5,448 nt of DNA from an uncultured bacterium (GTDB lineage: Bacteria; Patescibacteriota; Dojkabacteria; SC72), in contig CALLXA010000010.1 of NCBI GenBank assembly GCA_938015795.1, positions 1-5,448 on the forward strand. Direction: 5' to 3'. The notes below the pieces were generated by a model. The model saw only the letters and a list, made by a program, of their open reading frames with translations. It did not search any database and had not been told where the DNA came from. The translations under genes were made by a program, and so were the position numbers. The number at the start of each line of letters is the position of its first letter. Position 1 is the first letter of the stretch. Positions 1 through 5,168 of the stretch are shown here, piece by piece.

Positions 1-35
1 TGAAGGTTTGTAGAAATCACTTTATTTAAAGGCAT
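1..35 (-). CDS. possible 5' end of a divergent gene (partial, tentative)
   Basis: On the minus strand an ATG at 35-33 opens a frame that stays open to the window edge. It reads MPLNKVISTNL, followed by an incomplete codon. A TATAAT lies about 43 bases upstream on the same strand, within the palindrome ATTATAAT at 78-85, a reasonable distance for a promoter with a short leader. No Shine-Dalgarno sequence is visible, but that is true of every gene in this window. The peptide is not the start of RpmH, which is often divergent from dnaA, and I do not recognise it. Eleven codons cannot prove a gene, so it is listed only because the divergent position and the -10 element fit. Confidence 0.25.
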   Translation of the reverse strand, partial: MPLNKVISTNL

Positions 36-54
36 TTTTGATTAATGTTTTAAT

Positions 55-63
55 CTATCCACA
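55..63 (+). promoter_or_regulatory. DnaA box upstream of dnaA
   Basis: CTATCCACA matches the consensus TTATCCACA at 8 of 9 positions. It lies about 45-50 bp upstream of the likely dnaA -35 element, where DnaA binding commonly autoregulates dnaA or forms a second origin subregion. It is the only good box on this side of dnaA. Confidence 0.6.
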
Positions 64-105
64 TTTTAATAAAAATCATTATAATAGATCAAAGTCCCAA
101 TCGAC

Positions 106-134
106 CTAACAACTGCCCCTTTGTTTTATATAAT
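106..134 (+). promoter_or_regulatory. dnaA promoter
   Basis: A perfect -10 hexamer TATAAT lies at 129-134, with CTAACA (4 of 6 to TTGACA) at 106-111 and a 17-bp spacer. Transcription would begin near 140-141, only about 10 nt before the ATG at 151, so the mRNA would be almost leaderless. This fits the lack of a Shine-Dalgarno sequence. A second TATAAT at 80-85 could give a longer leader but has no convincing -35; it is part of the palindrome ATTATAAT and may instead serve the minus strand. The promoter lies in an unusually C-rich patch (about 90-120). Confidence 0.55.
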
Positions 135-150
135 TGCTAATCTTTTGATT

Positions 151-1620
151 ATGGAAAGAGTAAATTTTGACAATCATATATCAGATTTGCCTAAGCCTAA
201 TTTTGGTAGTGATATTACTAATAATAATACATTGGATCCTGATACTGTTTGGAAAATAACAAAGGAGAATATAAAACTTGCTTTAAAGGACAAGAGGGAT
301 TTTGCTATTTTTAGGAATTGTTATATTGAATCTATTAATAATGGGGTTGCAGTATTTTCCTGTGATGAGGAGTATAAAAAAGATAAGATTGTAAGGGATT
401 TCAATCAAGTTTTGAGAGATTCTTTAAGAAAGGTTACTGGTCAGAATATAGAGATAGATATTAGTTTGAGGGAGAAGAAAAAAGGATATCAATATGAATA
501 TTATGATCCTAGAAAAAACACCACTATTTCTTCTCCTAATCCTTCTATAGATCTGTTTACAGAGGTTGAAGAGAAAAAGAAGCAGAGAGAAAAGGCTTTG
601 GAAAGATCTCGTTTAAATCCTAAGTATCTTTTTTCTAATTTTATAGTTGGTTCAAATAATATGTTAGCAGAGGCTGTTGCTCAGGCTATTGTTAATGATC
701 TTGGTACTGCTTATAATCCTGTTTTTTATTATGGTCCAACTGGTGTTGGTAAGACTCATTTAATGCAGGCTATTGGTAATGAGGTTTTAAATAAGGATGC
801 TTCCAAAAGTGTTGTTTATGTTTCTATCGAACAATTCCTTAATGAAATGGTTGAATCTATCAGAACAAAGAAGAATGAGGATTTTAGAAATAAATATAGA
901 GTTGTGGATCTTTTAATTATTGATGATGTTCAGTTTGTAGAGACATATCCTAGAACACAGGAGGAGCTTTTTCATACTTTTAATACCTTGTATCAATCAA
1001 ATAAGCAGATTATATTAGCTTCGGATAGACCTCCTAAGGAAATAAAAAATATTACAGATAGGTTAAGATCTCGTTTTGAGGGTGGTATGGTTGCAGATAT
1101 CCAGGCTCCTGATTATGAGACTAGGATGGCAATTTTAAGACAGGTTTTGGAGGAGAAGAAGACTAATGTTCCTCCTGAGTATTTAGAATTAATAGCTAAG
1201 AATATTGAAAATAATGTTAGAGAGTTGGAGGGTTCTTTAACAAAGGTTGTTTCTTTGATTAAATTGGGTGTTAACCCTTCTTTTGAAGATGTTTCAAAGT
1301 TATTACAAATTGATATTGATAGTAAGAGGAAGAAGATTACTCCTCAGAAGGTAATGAAATCTGTGTGTGAGGTTTTTGATGTAACTTTAGCTGATATTAA
1401 AGGTTCTAGAAGGACAGCTTATGTAGCACAGTGTAGGCAAGTGGTTATGTATATATTAAGAAATGAATTGGAGATGCCTTTAGAAAGAGTAGCTCAAGAG
1501 GTTAATAGAAAGGATCATACAACAGTATTGCATGCGTGTGAAAAGATTGAGAGTTTGAAAATAAAAGAGGCTAGGTTCCAAGAGAAATTAAATAAATGTA
1601 TGAGTATTTTAAAGAGTTAA
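151..1620 (+). CDS. dnaA: chromosomal replication initiator protein DnaA
   Basis: DnaA is the AAA+ initiator that binds DnaA boxes, forms an ATP-dependent filament on oriC, melts it and recruits the helicase. From the ATG at 151 the protein has 489 residues. Domain I (about 28-105) carries the expected early Trp. A Lys/Glu-rich linker (about 106-155) is followed by the AAA+ domain, with Walker A GPTGVGKTH near 195, Walker B LLIIDD near 254, a sensor-1 region IILASDRPP near 287, an Arg-rich box RLRSRFEGG near 304 and a sensor-2 region VRELEGSL near 356. Domain IV ends with the signature RKDHTTVLHACEKI, where the usual Gly-Gly-Arg before Asp-His-Thr-Thr is replaced by Asn-Arg-Lys. A TTG at 121 is in frame but lies upstream of the -10 element, so ATG 151 is preferred. 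This leaves about 27 extra residues before domain I. A TTG at 232 would give the usual short N-terminus. Identity is certain; the start is moderately sure. Confidence 0.98.
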   Translation: MERVNFDNHISDLPKPNFGSDITNNNTLDPDTVWKITKENIKLALKDKRDFAIFRNCYIESINNGVAVFSCDEEYKKDKIVRDFNQVLRDSLRKVTGQNIEIDISLREKKKGYQYEYYDPRKNTTISSPNPSIDLFTEVEEKKKQREKALERSRLNPKYLFSNFIVGSNNMLAEAVAQAIVNDLGTAYNPVFYYGPTGVGKTHLMQAIGNEVLNKDASKSVVYVSIEQFLNEMVESIRTKKNEDFRNKYRVVDLLIIDDVQFVETYPRTQEELFHTFNTLYQSNKQIILASDRPPKEIKNITDRLRSRFEGGMVADIQAPDYETRMAILRQVLEEKKTNVPPEYLELIAKNIENNVRELEGSLTKVVSLIKLGVNPSFEDVSKLLQIDIDSKRKKITPQKVMKSVCEVFDVTLADIKGSRRTAYVAQCRQVVMYILRNELEMPLERVAQEVNRKDHTTVLHACEKIESLKIKEARFQEKLNKCMSILKS

Positions 1621-1623
1621 TCT

Positions 1624-1665
1624 CGTGGATAATTTTGTGGATATTCTGTAGATATCACAGGATAA
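1624..1665 (-). promoter_or_regulatory. phased array of four reverse-oriented DnaA boxes
   Basis: Against the reverse consensus TGTGGATAA the sites are CGTGGATAA at 1624 (8 of 9), TGTGGATAT at 1636 (8 of 9), TGTAGATAT at 1647 (7 of 9) and ACAGGATAA at 1657 (6 of 9, weak). Start-to-start steps are 12, 11 and 10 bp, about one helical turn each, so bound DnaA protomers would lie on one face of the DNA. The array begins three bases after the dnaA stop codon. Confidence 0.65.
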
Positions 1666-1739
1666 GTTGGTTAGTTCTACACATCTAAAAATCCTTTATT
1701 TTCGTCAAATGGCTTTTTAACAATATTTTCAAATATTAA

Positions 1740-1792
1740 TTATTCACAATTGATTAGGAAATATCCAAAGTTATACTCGTAAACTTTCCACA
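1740..1792 (+). promoter_or_regulatory. forward-oriented DnaA boxes, central group
   Basis: TTATTCACA at 1740-1748 matches the consensus at 8 of 9 positions. ATATCCAAA at 1761-1769 and CTTTCCACA at 1784-1792 match at 7 of 9. Steps of 21 and 23 bp are about two helical turns. The two 7-of-9 sites are individually weak in such AT-rich DNA; their shared orientation and spacing add support. Confidence 0.55.
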
Positions 1793-1851
1793 GAGTTAAA
1801 TATTTACATAAAAGGATATCTGTATTTCTTATCATATATTTAACCTTATAT

Positions 1852-1860
1852 ATTTCCACA
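1852..1860 (+). promoter_or_regulatory. forward-oriented DnaA box, weak
   Basis: ATTTCCACA matches TTATCCACA at 7 of 9 positions with the CCACA core intact. It lies 68 bp after the preceding forward box and 69 bp before the next. Confidence 0.45.
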
Positions 1861-1920
1861 TATAAAAAATGATATGTATTTTGTTTTGTATAAAGATTTT
1901 TAATAGTTGTAATGTTCTAG

Positions 1921-1937
1921 TAATCCACATATACACA
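1921..1937 (+). promoter_or_regulatory. tandem DnaA boxes next to the unwinding element
   Basis: TAATCCACA at 1921-1929 (8 of 9) and ATATACACA at 1929-1937 (7 of 9) share one base, so they are abutting boxes in the same orientation. They directly precede the trio-like repeats. In the known basal unwinding layout, such boxes load DnaA and direct it onto single strands to their right. Confidence 0.6.
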
Positions 1938-1958
1938 GTACTACTACGACAATAATTA
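1938..1958 (+). promoter_or_regulatory. DnaA-trio-like repeats
   Basis: Immediately after the tandem boxes the plus strand reads in triplets GTA CTA CTA CGA CAA TAA TTA. The known trio motif is 3'-GAT/AAT-5', which appears as CTA or TTA on the complementary strand. Two triplets match perfectly in tandem, the first is close, and TTA recurs at the end; the middle three deviate. Position and orientation relative to the boxes are as in the Bacillus subtilis origin. Confidence 0.5.
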
Positions 1959-1982
1959 AATATTAAAAATAAATAAAATATA
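1951..1982. other. AT-only stretch, probable DNA unwinding element
   Basis: These 32 consecutive bases contain no G or C and lie directly right of the tandem boxes and trio-like run. This is the expected place for initial strand opening. The run overlaps the end of the trio-like segment. Confidence 0.6.
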
Positions 1983-2005
1983 GAATAGGGAATTCAAATT
2001 AAAAA

Positions 2006-2034
2006 ATGATACGAAATCGAAAAGGTGATACAAT
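2006..2034 (+). promoter_or_regulatory. dnaN promoter with extended -10
   Basis: The -10 hexamer TACAAT at 2029-2034 (5 of 6) is preceded by TGA, giving a TGn extended -10. ATGATA at 2006-2011 (4 of 6 to TTGACA) is the -35, with a 17-bp spacer. Transcription would start near 2041, giving a leader of about 40 nt before dnaN. It lies just downstream of the unwinding element, so initiation and dnaN transcription may influence one another. Confidence 0.6.
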
Positions 2035-2081
2035 ATATAAGAAAGAAAACTGCCTTAAATAACATAACTTAAAAAGATAAA

Positions 2082-3206
2082 ATGAAATTTTCTTGTAATC
2101 AAGATACATTTGCTAAATATCTAAACATAGTTAGTAGGGTAGTAAGTAATAAACCTGGTTTGCCTATTCTTAATAATATAGAATTTGAAACTGTTAAGGG
2201 TAAGCTTCTTATGACTACGACTGATTTGGAATTGAGTATTAATACTTGGATTGGTGCTGATGTTAGTACTGAGGGTAGAATAACTGTTCCTGCTAAGCAG
2301 TTGTCTGAATTTATTAATTCTATTCCTGAGGATAATGTTGATGTGGAGGTTGTTAAGCAGAATTTTAATATTTCTACTGTAAATAATTCAGCTAGTTTTA
2401 ATACTATGCCAGCTGATGACTATCCTTCTGTACCTACAATTGGTGAAGAAAAACCTTTATTGAAAATTAGAGGTGAAGACTTTGTTAGTGCTGTAGATAG
2501 GGTTGCTTTTGCAGCTGCTACTGATGATATTAAACCTGTATTAACAGGTATCAGGTTAGAAGTTGAAGGTAATAATATTTCATTAGTTGCTACTGATGGT
2601 TTACGATTATCTAGACAGATGTTGAAGTTAGAAGATGCTGCTGAAAAGAACAGTAATTTATTAATTCCTGTTAGAGCTTTTCTTGAGGTTGCTCATATTG
2701 TAAGTAATATTGGAGAGGGTGATGATTTTGTTAAGTTATACTTCTTGGAAGAAAGGAATCAGGTTTTATTTAGGATAGGGGATGTTGATTTAGTTTCTAG
2801 ATTAATAGATGGTGAATTTCCTGAATATAAACAGATAATTCCAACTGGTTTTAAAACAAAGTGTGAATTAAGAAGAACGGATTTTCTTAATTCTTTAAAG
2901 GTTACAAATATTATTGCTAGATCTGTATTAGGAAATAAAATGATATTAGATATTAGTGATAAGGAAAATAAAATAAAGTTATCTGCAACTCAAACTGATT
3001 TAGGTAAGAATGAAAGTATGTTTAATTCTAATGTTGAAGGTGATGATCTTAAAATTGCTTTTAGTTCTAAACTTTTATCAGATATATTAAGTCATTTAAG
3101 TGCAGAGGATTTGTTATTTGAATGCTCTGAATCTGTTAAACCAGGTGTGTTCAAGATTAAAGGTGATGATACCTTTATACATCTTGTTATGCCAATGATG
3201 CTTTAA
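2082..3206 (+). CDS. dnaN: DNA polymerase III beta subunit (sliding clamp)
   Basis: The 374-residue protein is the ring-shaped dimeric clamp that tethers polymerase III and other partners to DNA. Its length is normal for the family and the three clamp domains are complete (about 1-125, 130-250 and 252-374). Family marks are PVLTGIRLE near 157, ATDGLRLS near 175 (usually ATDGHRLA), LIDGEFPEYKQIIP near 242 and the C-terminal VMPMML (usually VMPMRL), which helps form the partner-binding pocket. The ATG at 2082 has only an A-rich stretch upstream and no Shine-Dalgarno sequence, but the N-terminus MKFSCNQ is typical. Expression probably comes from its own promoter after oriC, possibly with read-through from dnaA. 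Its stop codon abuts the stop of the next gene on the other strand. recF, frequent after dnaN in other bacteria, is not here. Confidence 0.98.
   Translation: MKFSCNQDTFAKYLNIVSRVVSNKPGLPILNNIEFETVKGKLLMTTTDLELSINTWIGADVSTEGRITVPAKQLSEFINSIPEDNVDVEVVKQNFNISTVNNSASFNTMPADDYPSVPTIGEEKPLLKIRGEDFVSAVDRVAFAAATDDIKPVLTGIRLEVEGNNISLVATDGLRLSRQMLKLEDAAEKNSNLLIPVRAFLEVAHIVSNIGEGDDFVKLYFLEERNQVLFRIGDVDLVSRLIDGEFPEYKQIIPTGFKTKCELRRTDFLNSLKVTNIIARSVLGNKMILDISDKENKIKLSATQTDLGKNESMFNSNVEGDDLKIAFSSKLLSDILSHLSAEDLLFECSESVKPGVFKIKGDDTFIHLVMPMML
3158..3177. repeat. perfect hairpin near the end of dnaN
   Basis: TAAAGGT and ACCTTTA form a perfect 7-bp stem around the 6-nt loop GATGAT, 27 nt before the last base of the dnaN stop codon. 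Since dnaN and the converging gene leave no space between them, any terminator must lie inside a coding region, and this is the best hairpin found there. Neither strand has a U-tract right after it, so it is not a canonical intrinsic terminator. Confidence 0.3.
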
Positions 3207-3872
3207 CTACTTTTTATCTTTTATTTGATATCCTACACCATGTATGGTTTTTATTAAGCCTTTATCATGTAGTTTATCTCTTAATCTTTTTATATGGACA
3301 TCAACAGTATTTGATCCTGTATATTTTCGATAATCCCATACATGATCTAAGAGTTCACATCTAGATATTGTTCTCTCTCTATTTCTTAATAGATATTCTA
3401 GTAGTTCATACTCTTTCTTTCTTAACTCTAATTCTTTAGAATTTTTAAAGACACATTTACTATCAACATCTATTTTAAAATCTCCTATATACATAGTGCT
3501 ATCCATGTAATTTTTAGGTCTTCTTGATATTGATTGTATTCTAGCTAGTAGTTCCTGCATTGGAAAAGGGTAGGTTAATACATCATCACCACCTTTTTTA
3601 AGAAAATCTACCTTTTGTATCCAACTACCTCTATTACAAACTCCTAATACTTTTGTATTAGAACTATGTTTTTTTATATAATTAAGTATTTTGATTGATC
3701 TATTTTCATCTAAATCTGTATTAAGTATTACAATATCGAATATATTACTTTTTATAAATGTTTTATTGCTTAATTTCTCATTATCTAGTGTTGTATTATA
3801 GCCGTATGCTTTTAATGTTTTATTTATTAATTGGGAAAGTGTCTGTGAATTCTCTATAATTAATATATTCAT
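3207..3872 (-). CDS. atypical OmpR/PhoB-family response regulator lacking the phosphorylation site
   Basis: This 221-residue protein has a receiver domain (1-118) and a winged-helix DNA-binding domain (about 125-218). The C-terminal domain is canonical: ELRKKEYELLEYLL near 148, the recognition helix NTVDVHIKRLRDKL near 188 and the wing HGVGYQI near 211. The receiver keeps its fold marks (MNILIIEN at the start, GGDDVLTYPF near 94, ELLARI near 107), but the active site is degraded. The acidic pair is Glu7-Asn8, the phosphoacceptor Asp is Asn51 (AAT at 3720-3722), the switch Thr/Ser is Cys79 and the invariant Lys is Tyr101. It is therefore probably active without phosphorylation, like ChxR or HP1043. 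No histidine kinase is nearby. The gene runs toward dnaN and diverges from a membrane-protein pair, with which it may share control sites. ATG at 3872 gives the usual receiver N-terminus; no Shine-Dalgarno sequence is seen. Family certain; target genes unknown. Confidence 0.9.
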   Translation of the reverse strand: MNILIIENSQTLSQLINKTLKAYGYNTTLDNEKLSNKTFIKSNIFDIVILNTDLDENRSIKILNYIKKHSSNTKVLGVCNRGSWIQKVDFLKKGGDDVLTYPFPMQELLARIQSISRRPKNYMDSTMYIGDFKIDVDSKCVFKNSKELELRKKEYELLEYLLRNRERTISRCELLDHVWDYRKYTGSNTVDVHIKRLRDKLHDKGLIKTIHGVGYQIKDKK

Positions 3873-3887
3873 ATCTATTCTTTTTAA

Positions 3888-3910
3888 TTTAATATTGAAA
3901 GCATATTAAA
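3888..3910. promoter_or_regulatory. inverted repeat in the divergent spacer, possible operator
   Basis: TTTAATAT and ATATTAAA are perfect 8-bp inverted repeats separated by TGAAAGC. They lie 16-38 bp upstream of the regulator start codon, in the 76-bp spacer shared with the divergent membrane-protein gene. A related ATATTTAAA occurs at 3921-3929. The half-sites are 15 bp centre to centre. OmpR-family proteins more often use direct repeats, and AT-only half-sites arise easily by chance here, so the role as operator is tentative. Confidence 0.35.
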
Positions 3911-3948
3911 AAAGAAAGTGATATTTAAAACCTAGATAATTAAGAGCT

Positions 3949-4317
3949 ATGAAATTCATTATTACAAATATATTAGTATTAATAACTAGTGTTAGTTTTT
4001 TGATATATTTACTAAATAGCAGTACTTTCTTACCCTATGATTCTTTAGGTGATCCCAATTTTATAAATATATTTGTATTTGTATCTCTTTTGTTTGTAAT
4101 TGTTTTTACATTTTTAATATTAATTATTTGTTTAATACTGTTTTTTCTAAAAAAAGAATTAACAAGAAGACAGAGATTCTTTATATCCTTTAAATATTCA
4201 TTGATAATTTCTTTAGGATTGTTATCAGTAGGGGTTTTAAATTTCTTTAATGTATTAGATTGGATGTGGGGGTTGTCTGTTCTTGGAGTTGTACTGTTCG
4301 GTTTAATTATTATATGA
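3949..4317 (+). CDS. small four-helix membrane protein, unknown function
   Basis: The 122-residue product is almost entirely hydrophobic. Likely membrane helices are at 3-22, 40-67, 82-100 and 105-122. The only strongly basic stretch, KKELTRRQR at 68-76, is expected in the cytoplasm. That predicts both ends inside, with an outer loop at 23-39 carrying two acidic residues. No signal-peptidase site, catalytic motif or recognised domain is visible. The start ATG follows TAAGAGCT, at best a weak ribosome-binding sequence; a GATAAT at 3935-3940 could be a -10 giving a nearly leaderless mRNA. The stop is 7 nt before the next gene, also a membrane protein, so the two are probably translated from one message. 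The hydrophobic pattern and regular codon use support a real gene; the overlapping minus-strand frame is a shadow. I do not recognise the family. Confidence 0.75.
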   Translation: MKFIITNILVLITSVSFLIYLLNSSTFLPYDSLGDPNFINIFVFVSLLFVIVFTFLILIICLILFFLKKELTRRQRFFISFKYSLIISLGLLSVGVLNFFNVLDWMWGLSVLGVVLFGLIII

Positions 4318-4324
4318 TTACCAT

Positions 4325-5005
4325 ATGGAAAATAATAATGTGAATAATGAAATACAGGAAATTGCAAAAATTCTTTCAGGTGAAATGGCTTTAAGAAAAA
4401 AGGAAGAGGCTATAAAAAAAGCTAAGATAAAAGCTGTTAAAGAACAAAAAGATAAAAGAAGAAAAGATATCATAGATGGTAGTATCGAATTAGAAAAAGA
4501 TGCTGTGCAGGAAAAAAAGGTAGTACAAAATATTAAGCTTTATGAATGGAAAGCTCCTGATAGATATGAGTTTAAATTCAATACTAAATATTTTTTTGTT
4601 ATTGTAGCTATTTCTTTAGTATTTATTCTTCTATTAGCTATTTTAGGTCATTATTGGTTAATGGCTTCTATTATTGCATTACTTTTCTTTATATATGTTG
4701 CTGGTACTACTAAGCCTGAGCTTGTTAAGCATAATATTACTGCAAGAGGTATTGATACGGGTAATAAATTATATGAATGGTTCATGTTAAGAGATTTCTA
4801 TTTTACCAAAAGAGGGGATCAGTATTTGTTGATTGTTAATACAAAATTAAATCTTCCAAGTGCTTTAATTATGTTGTTAGATAAGAAAGAGGTCGAACCA
4901 ATTTTTGTATTGTTGCAGGATAAGATTTTGTATAAGGATATTAGAAAGCAGGATTGGTTGGATAAGCTTAATTATGGTGAATATATTTCTTTAGATGAGA
5001 TCTAA
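4325..5005 (+). CDS. membrane protein with charged N-terminal arm and PH-like C-terminal domain
   Basis: The 226-residue protein has three parts. Residues 1-85 are soluble and rich in Lys and Glu, with a long likely helix or coiled coil at 9-65 and a conserved-looking YEWKAPDRYEF at 73-83. Two membrane helices at about 88-107 and 110-127 form a hairpin with a very short outer turn, placing both ends in the cytoplasm. Residues 130-205 alternate strand-like segments and a final helix, with the pattern GIDTGNKLYEWFMLRDF then LLIVNTKLNLPSALIMLL. This resembles bacterial PH-like membrane proteins of the DUF5673 type, a resemblance judged from memory and unverified. No catalytic residues stand out. 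ATG 4325 is favoured because it lies 7 nt after the preceding stop; Met21 at 4385 is an alternative. tRNA-Ser follows after 7 nt, suggesting a shared transcript. Function unknown. Confidence 0.8.
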   Translation: MENNNVNNEIQEIAKILSGEMALRKKEEAIKKAKIKAVKEQKDKRRKDIIDGSIELEKDAVQEKKVVQNIKLYEWKAPDRYEFKFNTKYFFVIVAISLVFILLLAILGHYWLMASIIALLFFIYVAGTTKPELVKHNITARGIDTGNKLYEWFMLRDFYFTKRGDQYLLIVNTKLNLPSALIMLLDKKEVEPIFVLLQDKILYKDIRKQDWLDKLNYGEYISLDEI

Positions 5006-5012
5006 TTATTAA

Positions 5013-5104
5013 GGAGAGATGCCTGAGTGGTCGAAAGGGAAGCACTCGAAATGCTTTGTATAGTTTATTCTATACCGGGGGTTCGAATCCCTCTCTCTCC
5101 GCCA
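5013..5104 (+). tRNA. tRNA-Ser(CGA), CCA end encoded
   Basis: A complete class II tRNA folds by eye. The acceptor GGAGAGA (5013-5019) pairs with TCTCTCC (5094-5100), followed by discriminator G and an encoded CCA. The anticodon stem AAGCA/TGCTT encloses loop CTCGAAA with anticodon CGA at 5047-5049, reading the Ser codon UCG. The long variable arm has a perfect 6-bp stem GTATAG/CTATAC with loop TTTATT. The T arm is GGGGG-TTCGAAT-CCCTC with one G-U pair. The long variable arm and discriminator G fit seryl-tRNA identity. The gene begins 7 nt after the preceding stop codon with no room for its own promoter in the gap, so it is probably processed from the upstream message or uses a promoter inside that gene. 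Six T residues follow at 5106-5111, without a dedicated hairpin. Confidence 0.96.
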
Positions 5105-5168
5105 ATTTTTTATGGTTCAACATTACCTGTAGCGCTTGTTTTGAATTTTGTAATTAAAATGAAAGAAT

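Larger units (their letters stand above)
1621..1982. other. oriC: replication origin (oriC) in the dnaA-dnaN spacer
   Basis: The spacer between dnaA and dnaN has no coding frame and holds at least eight 9-mers matching TTATCCACA at 7 or 8 of 9 positions. Reverse-oriented boxes sit beside dnaA and forward-oriented ones toward dnaN. The array ends in a DnaA-trio-like run and a 32-base stretch of pure A/T that could be the unwinding element. Position between initiator and clamp genes, box density and AT content together make this the chromosomal origin. Strand-wide GC skew, which would be an independent test, cannot be judged from one short window. Confidence 0.85.

Noticed and set aside
121..150. 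TTG at 121 as the dnaA start
   Set aside because: It lies upstream of a perfect -10 hexamer (129-134), so it would probably be outside the transcript, and it adds ten residues not typical of DnaA.
1646..1660. CTGT/ACAG inverted repeat as a separate operator
   Set aside because: Only four bases pair in each arm, and the sequence is already explained by the phased DnaA-box array.
1829..1837. TTATCATAT as another DnaA box
   Set aside because: Only the first five bases match the consensus; the CCACA half is missing.
4315..4324. Recoded UGA (Gly or Trp), as in some Patescibacteria
   Set aside because: Reading through this TGA reaches TAA within a few codons, dnaA and dnaN contain no in-frame UGA, and Trp is encoded by UGG. 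The standard stop meaning fits.
4035..4367. Open frame of 110 codons on the minus strand
   Set aside because: It lies antisense to the four-helix membrane protein and the start of the next gene. Its translation is low-complexity, rich in Asn, Thr, Ile and Lys, with no domain-like pattern; the plus-strand frame is the better gene.
5077..5111. Intrinsic terminator formed by the tRNA T arm and the following T6 run
   Set aside because: The T arm is separated from the T run by the 3' acceptor strand and CCA, so the hairpin does not abut the U-tract. A T run alone is weak evidence in this AT-rich DNA.
5082..5168. Attachment site of an integrated element at the tRNA 3' end
   Set aside because: No direct repeat of the tRNA 3' end and no integrase gene are visible in the window.
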